64,000 bases of DNA from Opisthorchis felineus (GCA_004794785.1 SJOL01008870.1:707570-771569); one strand, 5' to 3'. Positions 12,699-24,800 are shown, numbered from the stretch's first letter. Notes: generated by a model from the letters alone, not told the origin. Made by a program: numbers and translations.

Positions 12699-12725
12699 TT
12701 CCCCAACGAGAGCGACGTTGGGGAA
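12699..12725. repeat. Perfect inverted repeat, 10-bp arms
   Basis: TTCCCCAACG, a 7-base spacer (AGAGCGA), and CGTTGGGGAA. Unusually GC-rich for its surroundings. No U-tract follows. Confidence 0.85.
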
Positions 12726-14663
12726 TTTGTGTAAACATAAGTACACTGAAAACCTCTATAGTACATTGGAGTCGTAGGATATAAAATTCTGCTCAACAGA
12801 ACACCGCATGAAATCCATGGTCAAATTCATAACGGAGTAATCTTCTGATCTCCACTATGGCTATGCAATATGCCAACCGAGATTCAGTTCCAGCTTTCAA
12901 AGCCCAAAAACACGCACTTTTGGTCATCTCCAATATATGACCATCAAGCCGTCACTCAATCTTATTGACAGTCTAGATGCCAGTTGCTCCGACCACGGAT
13001 AGCTTTCAGAATAACACTGTGTGACAGTTGAAGTGTTTAGCCCATATACAAAATCTCAAACCACCTCATCCTAATGCGTATATACAGATATGGTGACATT
13101 TGACTCCATAAACACCCAAATGAAAAGTTGTGGTTTCTAGTTCCATTTGTTCTTCGAGAATGATCATTTGATGATGGCAATCCCTGAGGAAAGAAAGGGT
13201 TAACCAGTGCCCATGGAATTTCGCCACCAGGCAGACTCCGGCTTTGGGACAAATTTTCTAAGTACACCTATCTGGGTTTGCACAGTTTCAGTGTTTATGT
13301 ACAGATTACCCACTTCCAGTGCATCACCTGTTTCTCAAAGTATTATGAAGTGAAAGGCGAAGAATGTAGTGGTGGCTTGTTGTGGGCAACAATGTACTCG
13401 TCCTGCTTTTATCCATAACTGATCAGATGTGGATACGGAACGCACAACGATATGAGTGTTGTACACATCACGCCTTCCTACATGTGTGCCATGCGATGAA
13501 AAAATTGAAACCATCACTTTTATTTTCATGGCTGGTCGATGCTATTAAGGGATACAGAACAAATGTATCGACACTGAAATCCAGACTTGATAGAAAGACT
13601 GTTTGGAATGGACGGATAATTTGGTAACTGAAAGCTAATGATCAACAGTTGATGCTATCATGAGTAGGCCACAGAGAGCAATACTGTTCACTCTGAAATA
13701 TCAGATGGCTGTTAGGAAACTCCTGAGATTCGGATAAGCTATATAAAACGGGAGGCAATAATAATATTTAGAAACCCAGGATTGTAATAAATTCAGCACA
13801 TCTTCCTGCAAAAGTACTGGCAGGAATTAGGCCACTAAATGTAACGTGCCTTGTCCACAAGAACGAGAACTTCACCCGAACACTTTGATAAAAGCTAACC
13901 CTAGCAAAGAACATAGGGGATTGTTCACAATGGCCACTGTTTTCCTGTATCAAATAAAACATTGGCCTATTAAACACTTCATTTTACCAGACAAGAGAAT
14001 AATGTATTGGATGCATACATTTTTCACTCCAGAACCACTTCCTGGCTCTTTCACCAATGAGGTATCACCAAGAAGGAACGTTCAAATAAACATGCTCGAA
14101 ATAGGGACGCCACAACCACTTCACAGTTTTCATGACGCGGCGAAGAATGAGCGAACGTTGCTTGCTTATCAAACACCCACTTATCCACTATTTTGTGTAG
14201 TGAGCTGAGCAAACAACCTCATAGTTTTAACATGGGCCTGAACATCTTATTGTGACAATTCCGGGTCTGTACAACAATCTTTATCAGGTTGCATCGCGAG
14301 CATTTACCGCGGATTCGGTCCATATAACTTTAAAAGGATAGTCAATCCTGGGCCAAAAAGTAACTTAATTTACTTCCATTAGATAAAGCAGTGAAGAGAG
14401 CTACGTTTGTTTCTTTCTCCTCTTACTAGTTAATCGTACCATCAATTCTCGTCTTCCCTGAAAGTTGGATGAACATGCTTACTTCAATCCATAATTCAGT
14501 TCCAAAGAAGGAAATATATTACAACATTAAAAACGTGATGGAAAAAACGTCCTTTCCATCCCAGGTTTGCTAGTTTAAATCCCTTTGCCACCAAAATAAT
14601 TGGAATTAAGATACCTTTAGAACCACACTTTAAAACAAAAGATCTTGAATTCTTGAAGGACCG

Positions 14664-14935
14664 CACTACACTGAAGGTTGCTGAATAGCTCCTCAACGGT
14701 TTTGTCCTTCTTGGAGTTCATATAATAGGCGAAGTCCCCAAGTTTTCATCTTTCTTATGTTCCTCATGAACACTAAATTATACACATTTGGCAACCTTAG
14801 GAGCGGTATGTTCTACCAAGAAAACGTGCTGCGATATCCCCAATATAGTGCCGACTGAAACATGAAGCCACATTTGTGCACCACATTCAGTTGAGTATGC
14901 TGCTGGATAGGTACTTCCTCCCTACCTGCCTATGC
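14664..14935. repeat. Hammerhead repeat, copy 4 (minus unit joined head-to-head to plus unit)
   Basis: From 14664 to about 14787 the unit lies on the minus strand: AAGGTTGCTGAATAGCTCC on plus is the reverse of the stem I end, and CTTATGTTCCTCATGAAC is the reverse of the leader. From about 14788 the plus strand reads forward (TTGGCAACCTTAGGAGCGG) into the downstream half of the unit, GTGCCGACTGAAACATGAAG and CACCACATTCAGTTGAG. The forward piece starts at the ribozyme's 3' end, so this junction differs from copies 1-3. Confidence 0.75.
14674..14756 (-). ncRNA. Degenerate hammerhead ribozyme (copy 4)
   Basis: On the minus strand AAAACTTGGGGACTTCGCC gives the 5' stem I strand, ATATGAACTCCAAGAAGGAC the core and stem II, and AAAACCGTTGAGG the region of GAAA and the cleavage site, ending ATTCAGCAACCTT. 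CTGATGA and GAAA are both mutated (TATATGA, AAAA). Inactive. Confidence 0.7.
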
Positions 14936-17430
14936 TCATAGTTTTCGAACAGTACGTAGTAATCACCAATGCGTCTGGCTAGCTGGCGTTTCTCTTTTAT
15001 ATTTCTCTAGCAGATCGCAAAATCTGCGGTTCTGTCTCATTGGTTCTGACTGTCTTGACTCCGTCTTCAAAATTAAAGGATGTTCTCAGGGTACATCCCC
15101 TGGACCATGCCTCGAATGATGAGGATCATTGCTGATTTTTGTCACTACTTGACTCGAGCAGCTAATCCGATTATTTGGGCACATTTTTCGCCCCCCCCCC
15201 ACATGCAAACACTGTCAAGCAGTTATTGCTGCTAAAATGCGCCAATAGTGGCGTTGTCGTCGAGGTTGTCAGTTGATAACCTGGACCGATGTTGAATGTC
15301 TGAGCCTGCACACTTTCGATGACCAAGCTAATGAAACCAACACTAAATCAATGTTTGTGAGGATATTACCACCGACTGACATGCTTTGGCAACTTCGGCT
15401 GGAGACATTTTAGACATCGGCTCGTCCGCATGCAGAAGGTAATCAAAGTAAAGGGAAGAAGCAAACATGCCTTCAAGCAGCGATCACGTAACCCGGCTGA
15501 ATTATGACAGAATGGCAGGACGCTAATATACGGAGGTTTGTTGTCTTGTTATTTCAACCAGTTTAAGTGCGACAAGTGTTTCAAATAACACTAAAGCTAT
15601 CGTTCGCACAGAGTTCAGTGCGGATATCGCCAGGAAGTTCTTATGTGATGCTTGAGGTCTTTATTATAGCCTATATTATCACAAAAGGCATGACTATCTC
15701 TGGTAAGCATAACGATTTCGCTCTTTTGTCAAACTAGGAACAGTTTTCCATAAAACTTCTACTCATCCAAAAAGATAACTGAAGCTTATTTGGTAATCGA
15801 TTTCGTTGCAATTCCAAAATGGAGAGTTGTGAAAGCATTGTATTCATGAAATCTTCTACTTATAATGGTCTAGCAATCGTTCACCGACATCTCATTTTCC
15901 ACTACGCGTTTTGCTCTTATTCTGGACTTGCGGATAATCACACTGATGGTGTGTTTTTGTGGTAGTGGAGGGCGAAGCGCAAAAATCGCTCTATACTTCT
16001 AATGCCCACTGTTTTATTAGTTCTGTAAACGCATCAGAAATGTTTGCATAGTTGTCACGATCAGCGGGAAAAAATAATTTTAGTCGGATATTACTCAAAT
16101 AAATCATGTAGAGCACATCATTGGCAGCTTCAGTCATCGGCCCCACCACCTCTATAAGACATCCAGATAAATCCGTAAGAGAACCTGGAAAGATACTTTA
16201 AGTAGTTCCTGCTTTGTGCTGGATTTGGGACATTCTTAATACAAGGTAGCAAACTATCGGATTTGACGCCTGGCACTGAGCCTCTTTTGACACATTTCAA
16301 GACTTCAGTACATGTCATCATTGTCACCGTCATCATCTTGGTAAATTTATGTCGACATATTGCGAACGATTCTTTGATGTTGTAGCATAAAACTTCAGCT
16401 TTTCTGTTCGTTCCTGCCATGTATCGAATGTTTTGAATTGTTATAAATTCAACTTCTTCGTAAAATTGTATGCGCCAAACTTTACCGGTGTGCTCTTATA
16501 GTTCCAGGATATTTTGAATACTGAAGATACGTCTTTGCGCTCTTCTAGGGCGTGCCCGTCCACGTCATTGGGATTGTCCGCCCTGCACGTGTGAAAATGT
16601 CTGTCTCAGCTCTATGTTCAACCATCCAACTGTCAACCGATAGGTAGCTTCTCAAAGCCGTGCTGTGGATACGCTTCCATTTTAACTAGCCGAAAAATGA
16701 CGTGAGAAACAAAAAAGTGCCTTTGAGCACTGAATCAATGTACGCGATATGCCGAGATAATTTTTCTCTCACGGCTAACCGCGGTCCTTTTGTATAGTTT
16801 CAAGTTTTTTTGTGTATATGTATCAGGCATAATCTTTATCTGGGAAGCGGTTGTTTGTAGACAGATAGAGATATACTGTTTGCTGGCAAAGCAAAACGGA
16901 CAACACATCGCCTTGACCGGCTTTTGAAGCAGTACTTAGTTATTGAATGTTCCAGCTGTAACAAAAAATTAGGTGAGTGGGATATGCAAAAATGTCCTTA
17001 CAGGAGCATCCGTGTGTTCAAACGGCCCACATAGAATATACAAACTGGTGGGTAAGCATTTTGGATTGTCTTGTTAGTACCATGGCTAAAGGCTGATAAC
17101 ATCAGTTTTGTAACACTTAAATAACGGGTATAATTGCGTAAGCACAAATCAGTTAGGTCAGTGGACCAGAGGAGAAACCTGATCCACTATGTCGTTAGGT
17201 CCAAAGCAATTTAGCGGCTGCACCATATAAGTGTGACTGACAGCACGCAGGTTTTTAGGTCTTTTCCCACGGAGCTTTAGTTCAGTCCAGTACTTTCTTT
17301 CCACATAATCATCTGGAATGTGTTTGGAGTTCTCTTGAATGACAAACACAGAAGCTCTCAATCGAATTGCTAACCAAACCAAAGTAGCAAAGTCCTGAAC
17401 TTAGGTATGATTTTGTTAAGCATTTATTTT
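14936..17430. other. No recognisable gene
   Basis: A C10 homopolymer lies at 15191-15200. No ORF exceeds 96 codons and none has a motif. The 15.0-15.5 kb part is GC-richer than its surroundings and could be old transposon sequence, but nothing was recognised in it. Confidence 0.35.
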
Positions 17431-17433
17431 CAG

Positions 17434-17494
17434 TTACATTCAGGGTGCCATCGACCGAACAAGCCACGCTCCACACGGAATGAAGACAAAACAG
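17434..17494 (+). other. Candidate internal exon (61 nt)
   Basis: Preceded by a good 3' splice site (CATTTATTTTCAG) and followed by a 5' splice site (AAACAG then GTAATA). Two of three frames are open; one reads YIQGAIDRTSHAPHGMKTKQ and ends exactly on a codon boundary at the donor. No family was recognised. The support is splice consensus and open frame only, and such combinations arise by chance in DNA this long. Confidence 0.2.
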
Positions 17495-17904
17495 GTAATA
17501 TACTGCGTAGACTACGTATCAGTCTTCAAGCTCCCAATGACTTTACCTGCAGGCATTCCCTGAAAGTATCACTTATGTGCACTTCACGACCAAGTGGCCA
17601 TTGCTTCGAGTGTTTGATCATAGCTGCATAATTGGAAAGCGAGGAAAGGAAAAACCGGCCCCATCCAACCTAAAATGGATTCCTCCTCAGAAAAGAACTC
17701 AGTCAAATGCTGCACGGATAGCTTTTGAACGTCAACTAAGCCTTTGATACAGTCATTGTAGGTCGTCCCATGTGAGCTTGTCTGCCCAGACGAATTTGTT
17801 AACCATCTCACAATAAGATCGTTCCAGGTACTCCGTCGGCGGGTATACTTCTGATTTAATGGATTTTGTGTGTGTTACGGTATGCCAACACTTGTAAACT
17901 ACTC

Positions 17905-18095
17905 TTCCAATCTGGTATGTAAATGAGTGCATTTCGCTAATTTCGTGAACTTTGGGTTCAAGTAGAACATAAGGTTGAGGGGAACTTGGGGACTGCGCCT
18001 ACCTGATGAGCCGCAAGAAGAGTGACACTAGTCGTGGGCTCTAGAAGCATTTTCGGCAAGCTTATGAGTAGTGCACTAAGTCCATACAAAGTTTT
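17905..18095 (+). repeat. Hammerhead repeat, copy 5 (forward only)
   Basis: The unit runs from AATCTGGTATGTAAATGAGT through GGGTTCAAGTAGAACATAAG and the ribozyme to CTTATGAGTAGTGCACTAAG. No inverted arm was seen next to it. The downstream half of the monomer is missing. Confidence 0.85.
17971..18063 (+). ncRNA. Hammerhead ribozyme with broken GAAA box (copy 5)
   Basis: CTGATGA is intact at 18003-18009, with the stem II region GCCGCAAGAAGAGT and long stem I strands (AAGGTTG at 17971, CAAGCTT at 18057). The second core box is GACAC instead of GAAAC, and the stem III palindrome ACCGGT has become ACTAGT. Interestingly ACTAGT is still self-complementary. Substitution in GAAA should abolish cleavage. 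Confidence 0.8.
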
Positions 18096-18654
18096 GTGAC
18101 GATTTTCGTAATAACCTTGCTAAATTCTCTCAAATCAACCTAAATGAACCTTCCTCAAAACTCTCACACTCAAATATAGGACATTTCTGGATTTCCAGTG
18201 AGTTCGTCTGAAAATTCCCATAAGAATTGAAAATTAACATGCGAGAGAGCACTGCACTGTTAATTAGTGAATCGTTTTCGCCTGATAACACCCAATTTGT
18301 TGTTCTCACCAACGAAATGTAAATTAATGATCCCGGGTTGCCAACGCGCTGGTGAGGTTGAGGTTAGTCATATATATTTGGAAACACCAAGATAGACCTT
18401 AATTACGCCGTGAATCAATCCAATTTACTTTAAAACAAAATCTTCCCGAAATCTCGCCGGGCTAGTTTCTTTGACCCTTCGTCAGTTGAGTTAAAATGCA
18501 ACATCTGTGTCTGCATGTGTGCGCGTGCGTACAGGCTTACTCGCGTGCCTGCATAGGAAAGAAACTGCATCATTAGTTTCAACTTAGAGATCTCCAACTT
18601 GCCATTTCGTCAGTGGAGTCATACTCGTCTCCTAACCTAGGCCCTCTCTAGTGT

Positions 18655-19395
18655 CGTCAGGTGCTAGCACGCCGTACGTATAAGCGGCTCACAATTCTAG
18701 TATTCCTGGATTTCCAATGCGCATTCGACACGGTTGACCGGTCTGTTCTTCTTGACACGCTTGCCCACCAAGGAATGCCCCTGAAGTTTGTAAAGATAAT
18801 ACTTTCTTTATATTCTCAGAATTCCGAACGTGTGAGAGCATACGGCAAGCTCTTCGAAGGCTTCCTGACACAAAGCGGTGTCCGCCAGGAATGCCCACTC
18901 TCTTCATTCCTATTTAAATTCGTGATTGATAAAATCCTGAGACGGACGCTGAAAGGCTTTCAAATTCCCAGTGTTCAAATAGCCTGTGACAAAAACCTTG
19001 TCGATCTGGAATATGCAGACGATATCATCCTCGTCCTCGAAGAGGAGGGTAAGGCGCAAGTGTTTTTGGGTGAAATGATCAAAGTCATACCGTCCTTTGG
19101 TATGTACCTCGCACCCACAAAGTATAAGCTTATGTTCGTGGACATGCAGTCACCACGCCACTTACAATCCAGAGCGAGGCACTCGATGTTGTGGAGCGTT
19201 TTATGTATCTTGGGAGTTGTATTAGTTCTGAATGTAGCGTGACAGATGAGGTCAATGCATGAATCTGCAAGGCTCGGGTCGTGTTTGCTAATTTGAGACA
19301 ACTATGGCTTTCAAATAAATCATGGTTGTATGGCAGCGAAGCATCAGTGTTGAACACTGATGTCATGCTGTCGATGATTATGGTGATGAGAACTT
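18655..19395 (+). pseudogene. LINE reverse transcriptase fragment with internal deletion
   Basis: A 193-codon open frame (from 18661, GTG first codon, so no true start) carries RT motif A as FLDFQCAFDTVDR, motif B as SGVRQECPLSSFLF, and motif C as LEYADDIILV with both catalytic aspartates intact, followed by IPSFGMYLAPTKYKLMFVDM. Near 19150 a frameshift moves reading to TIQSEALDVVERFMYLGSCI and SSECSVTDEVNA. A stop precedes the 'ICKARVVFANLRQLW' block. At about 19304-19308 the RT tail joins directly to the element's 3' end (CATGGTTGTATGGCAGCGAA), skipping about 560 bases present in the copy at 58.34-60.69 kb. It ends in a hairpin and a GATGATTATGGTGATGAG tail. Family assignment: a CR1/RTE-like LINE of the kind common in trematodes. 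Confidence 0.9.
19342..19362. repeat. 21-bp hairpin at the LINE 3' end
   Basis: CATCAGTGTT, one central base, then AACACTGATG: a perfect palindrome just before the GATGAT-like tail. The LINE copy ending near 58.03 kb keeps the pairing in changed form (CATCTGTGT...ACACTGATG). Confidence 0.8.
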
Positions 19396-20281
19396 TCTCA
19401 TGTGTTTTAAAGACTTCTTTATGATAGCCCACACAATCGATAGTATTGGCCCCCATTACTTCAACTTGGTCAGCAACCGTGTACTTGTAGGTTTGTGATA
19501 AATGAAACCTAAAAACTGTGGCCACATCGAAAGTAAGCGATTTAACCTTAAAATAACAAATTAAATAACAGTGAACAGCCGTCACATTTGAGGTATAATT
19601 TTTGCAGGCCGTCCAAAGTAAGTTCATTTCTGTTCAACAAAACAAGTAAGTAGTGCATCATAAGGAAAGCTACAATCTACGGGAGTAAATATTGAAACCG
19701 AAAAGCGAGAATCCATAAGTGGTTATCCTGTACGCGTGTTGGAAACATTGTAATTTTCAAGACCCAAAAGGACTGCATCAATATCACATGCATCCGTGGT
19801 CGTCTCAAAATAGCTACGATCGGCTGTCGTGCAGTGAGTTCTAAGAAGTTTCCACCTGCATAGTTAACCACTGGTAGGAGTGGTTATATTGTGTGCAAAA
19901 TGTATGAAATAAATAAAGAAGTTAACGGCATCAAGCGTGGATCTTGTTTTGGAGGATGGGTTAGCTTTGTGAACTTCAGGAAGAATGCGGTCCGTGGTAG
20001 TAACAGTGGTAAAATTGAAATGCCCCGTAAAAACTGTCTGTCCAAAAGTCTTTTTTTTTTGTAGAAAGATCTTTGCTCATTTATTCGCAATATTCATGCA
20101 AATTTTTTTTTAGCTTTTCTCTTCGTCGTGTATTGGGGACTTGATATTAGTGCACTGGTTTCAATGGTGTGTTCGAATTGACGGCTTAAATCCTCTAGAT
20201 TAGGGATGTTGTAGAATTGAGGAAATTTTTTCTTCTCCCGATTAGTGTCACCCGCTAAAGTTTTTCAATGAACTTGCGTAA

Positions 20282-20413
20282 CCTAAGTGCAGTTATGTAG
20301 TTTGTGAAAATATTGAACTTAATAAACGAAAACGTGCAACTGGCTGCGGAGATAACGACGATAACGAAGATGACGAAAAAGTGAATGCAATCGGAACGCT
20401 TAGCCGAAAATAA
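20282..20413 (+). other. Acidic low-complexity mini-ORF
   Basis: A 44-codon open stretch between stops reads ...NKRKRATGCGDNDDNEDDEK..., with a basic KRKR cluster followed by an acidic run encoded by GAY/AAY triplets. This could be the end of a nuclear-protein exon or just a triplet microsatellite. There is no ATG in frame and no clear acceptor. Confidence 0.15.
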
Positions 20414-21511
20414 CTGGGATACTACTTGGTATACTAGTCGTTGACCAGTGCTTTTTCACAAAACGGGAAGATATCGTCTGCACCGTGGTTGACAGGCGAT
20501 TCCTCAGTCTGTTTGTATTTTCTGCCTAAAATCTCCAAACCAATTCGGATTTTTTAAGTAGGTGGCAGGCAGTCGCGAACTGTTTCGTGATGTGGGTTGT
20601 GGTTTCCTCTGAGTAAAGGCATTTTGACGGAAACACGACGTAGGTTACGTATAATGCTTTATATATGGACGTACCGCCGAGTAAATCCTACCAAATCTTT
20701 GAGCTATTCTCTTATCATTTTGCACACCTTAAAAACGATTACGTTCCTATTCTCTCATATATCATCAAATCTCGGGAGTAAAGAAAAAAAGTATCTTTCA
20801 TTACTCGCTTAGTTTTCAGGATTCCGTGTGGGTAAGGATGTCAATCTTGCAGTCATATTTTATGTATGACTGTTTGGGTCGCTTGAGGGAAGTAACGCGA
20901 GTGGTGTACGAGCGACAAAATGACGTCAACCTATAGCTCAAAATGCAGTAGGAACGTATATTTTCGAAGCTAACTCATAGTGAAACAGTTGCTTTCACTT
21001 TAGGTTGTCTCCACTAGCTTAACGGGGACAAACCTTCGCATGATGGATTTGTTTGTTTTGAATGAATGGGAGATGCGGTATGCAATTCTAAGATAGGATT
21101 CTGGAGTTTGCAGCAAAACAGTAAAACTAGTTAATAATATTTCAAACTTAATTTAGTGTGACGATTTCCGGTGAGGTAGATAAACCAAATATTTGAAACA
21201 TCTAGTACAAACGATAGTAAAATATAAAGGAGAAGACTTCAACATTGGAGAAGTTCTACCTGTTCGGCTTGCTGGATGCAGGAGAGTGGGGAACCGAGGC
21301 CGCTGTCGTCAAGCCGGGTCCGGCATGGAATTACAGCAATTTTACTGGTGTAATTCATGCATATTTAATATCTAGCGAACCATTAGGATGCTTGAGCCTT
21401 CGTTCTGTCGAAAGTTTTTAGTTTAAGGTATAGAAGTTCAAGTAACATCATGTTTTCCATATTAAAGACCATGATATCATGATTTTCTGTTGTTCTTAAC
21501 CTGGATTGTAA

Positions 21512-21550
21512 CCACAAGTGTGTTTATTACTCACTCATAAACACTTGTGG
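21512..21550. repeat. Imperfect inverted repeat, 14-bp pairing with a 2-base bulge
   Basis: The left arm CCACAAGTGTGTTTAT and right arm ATAAACACTTGTGG pair completely except for two extra bases in the left arm. The loop is TACTCACTC. It could be the relic of a miniature inverted-repeat element, but no flanking target duplication was seen. Confidence 0.8.
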
Positions 21551-21785
21551 ACAGATAACTCGCCATGAGCTTTTAGTAAGTTAGTGTCTGTAGTTTACAG
21601 TAAAGCATTAGGGAAGCAATTGTTTCGCGAAGCTTTTTAAAAAAGGGCAATAACAATAATGCTGTTTCAAAAAAATTCTTTAACTCTGAGGTCATCAGTC
21701 GCAGTGTGGGTAAAAGTGATTACCAAATGGCTTTTCAGGGAGCCAGAGGACTAGACACCAACCCATTCAATGTGCCGAAAGTTCC

Positions 21786-21802
21786 TGTTCTTAATAAGAA
21801 CA
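21786..21802. repeat. 17-bp palindrome
   Basis: TGTTCTTA, one central base, TAAGAACA; the arms are perfectly complementary. Confidence 0.8.
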
Positions 21803-24800
21803 AGGAGCCCGACAAACTCACTTGCCATGTTTTAAGTGAAATTTGAAGTTGTGAATTAATTCATTATTATTACATAAAAGTAGAATAAAAAATGCACAGC
21901 CATTAATCATACAAGCTAGAGCATCAGTCGATTTGCGAGGGCTACGTTGGTTTTTGGTTGATTCTATCATGTTGATAAGTCAGCCTCTTCTGCGAACACT
22001 TAGTTAGACACTATATCCTAACACCAATCGTTTCAGTTGAACTTTGCTTTGCCGCTACGCTATTTCCGATGATTTACCTGAATTTCAATGGATGGTGCCG
22101 GATGACTGGCTAGAGTTAACACACTGGAAACTAATTACTGTGTCCAGTGGTAAAGATTTTCTTATTACACTTTTTTCCAATAGACGATTATTACCTCATG
22201 GTTTACAAAATATGAGATCTTAGGACAATACCTATGAGAGATTCTACACATTACTTACAAGGTTTTTGTCTATTTAGCAATCCGAATTCGTCCGAAGAAA
22301 AAAGTACACTCTGTCCAGAAGGAACATCGTTCTGAGAAAAATCTAGGAGTATGAAACACTGTTACTCTTTTATTTATTAAGGTGAGTGTATAACTCTCTC
22401 GTTCTATAAAGAACCACCCCAAAAAGAAATATCTTCTGTTAGTTACTATCTTTTAAAATGTTAGATTGGTCCTAAAGGCTGAATTTGTGGCCACTCTTTT
22501 GGGATCTACTTTATGGAAACTGATGCGTTCAATGGAGGAAACAAATTACACCGATTTTCACTTATTCAAACAAAATCAAGACAGGAGAGGCAAGTGAGGA
22601 CTTACAACTTAACATGCAGTTCACAATAGCTGTTTACCGTACGCTTTTGTGAGAATCACTTATCACCCTCCAGAAAGATCAAACCTGTGCATATGAGCAA
22701 AACAGGAATGCTAAAGCAAAACTTTGTAGATGCAGTTTTTTTAGGAGTTTGCTGCCTAATCAGGTGTATCGTGAAAGATAAAAAATACTTGGGCAACTAA
22801 CGGGGTTTTTGATTGTGTTTACGTACAAAGAATACCCCGAGGACGATATCAAAATATCTGGGCTGTCGAGAGTCTCTTCTACCCAGTTTAAGATATTAAA
22901 TTTGGTTGGTAAATGATCAGCTAAATCTTAGGCAGTGCGGTCACCCAGGATATGATATAGAAAACATTTCTTGAAATTTAGACTAGAAACTAAATTCGCG
23001 GATCAGTTCGAACAGGCTTTTCTTATGCCTTCACTCAGTAGGATTTCGGGGAGAAATATGGGGAAGCCCGCGAGACAGTTTCTGCTAAAAACTGGCATTC
23101 CACTTTATATGTACAAAGGTTTTCTAAATATGTGTTCAGCTTGACTGTAGGTAACCGACAGCCACTATTATAATTCTGACCCAATGCATGTTCAGAACCA
23201 TACTAATAGTCATAAACAGCGTCGACCTTCGGATTCGAAATGGGCGATACGGTAGACAGTTATGCACTTCTACTCATTCGAAACAAACGCTGGCCAGGTT
23301 GTGGTCATCTGAATACCATCAACATTGTAATTGGTATGTTGGGTATGGTACAACACAGCGAGCTCACGTGTAACAGCGCTACTCAGATTGCACTCCTGAC
23401 TACCCGAATTAGGCCATATGTAAAATCCTATGTGCTGAAAATATCACTATCACATTGAACGTGAACGTGACCTTAGCAAATACGTTGCGGAGAACGGCGA
23501 ACAGGTCAGTAGTCATGGGAGAGCTTGCTGACCATTATTTTACAATGTCACTGAGTGTTAGTCCATCCGCTTGAAATTCCCAGCTGCACTTCCACTCCAG
23601 CAACGGACTGTCGTTTGGACATAGGCTCCATTTTCACGGTCAGACAAATATTAGGTAAGCCTTAACGATCAGCCAAAAAATATTTGAAAACCTGGGAGAG
23701 ATATTGTTTCAGTGCACCTGTAAACAAGCTGAGCACTTAAGGTTTATCAACTCAGCTGATCTTGACGGCAGGGCTATTGGGACACAACAAGCTCCCAAAC
23801 TCAGCTAATTATTGTACTTGCAGAAGCGACGCTGCTGGTGCAATTTTTACCAAGAAGTGAATAAGTGCGTTTGAGCGCAATGACGACATCTTTCGAATTG
23901 GCTGTTCGGTCTTCTTTGGTTAACACGAAGTAACGTAAATTGAGATAGACAACTTCCATGACAAGATAGCAGAGGCTGTCATAGAAACGCAAACAGAAAT
24001 GTCGCTGCCAAGTAGCCAAGTAAACCAAATCCAAACCAATCCATCGGTTGATGACCTATATGCATTCGTCTTGTTCATCAACCAATGAGGCCATTGGACC
24101 GCAGGACTCAGTTAAATAAATTTAAATATTCACCTTGTGTTGCGGCATTATTGAACTATTATAATGAAGGGAACTTATGAAAGGAAACATTTTATGTACA
24201 CCATTTTCTCATTAAGCTTTACTAAGCCACAGACTTATTTAGCGCAGAACGAACCCGGTTTTGAGTTGCCGAATAACGGGCGTCATCATTATCGTGTACA
24301 GTGCTTGCGAAAAGTTTTAACAAATCACTGTCTGTGTATCAGATTCCTGGTATGTCAACTCTGCTGACACTGATGAGGTTATCGTTGCATCCTCCTTTCC
24401 AAGCTCGCCCATGATTTTATTCACCGCAGTGTCAGTCCACTCCAAAAGTGTTTCCATCATTCCTACCTGGTGAGTTCGCATTTATCCCTGTCCGTAACGT
24501 AGCAGATAAAATTGGTGCACAGTTGTACTACCGTCCGTGTTAATCATCCCCGTCCATCCGCAATACATCTCAATCACTCTCGTGTGTTTGATGTGATAGG
24601 GTTTATGCTGGTGCGTCTCAAGAATTATCTGTTAATCTATTATTCCTTACCCCATAATAACAATAAAATCCTCCATATAACCTAACGACAAACAACTATT
24701 TCCAAATGCTATCCGTGACAGCTACGTCGTATCTCTGTGTGGTCGTGCTCAGAAAAGATTGGTCAGTTACGGCTGCGCTACGCAAGCGTCACCGCTTAGA

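Larger units (their letters stand above)
9421..14660. other. No recognisable gene; a small tandem repeat and one hairpin
   Basis: No conserved protein block was recognised. The longest ORFs are 120 codons (13846-14208, plus) and 103 codons (11608-11919, minus). Neither has a motif, and the first is overlapped by an antisense ORF. A decamer tandem lies at 11311 and a perfect hairpin at 12699. Confidence 0.35.

Noticed and set aside
12699..12725. Perfect GC-rich hairpin as a transcription terminator
   Set aside because: No U-tract follows and the window is eukaryotic, so a Rho-independent terminator makes no sense here; kept only as an inverted repeat.
13846..14208. 120-codon ORF, one of the longest of the window
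   Set aside because: No motif, antisense ORF over the same bases, no splice or start context; length is within chance for 64 kb at this base composition.
15191..15200. C10 homopolymer
   Set aside because: Simple sequence; no structure around it suggests a function.
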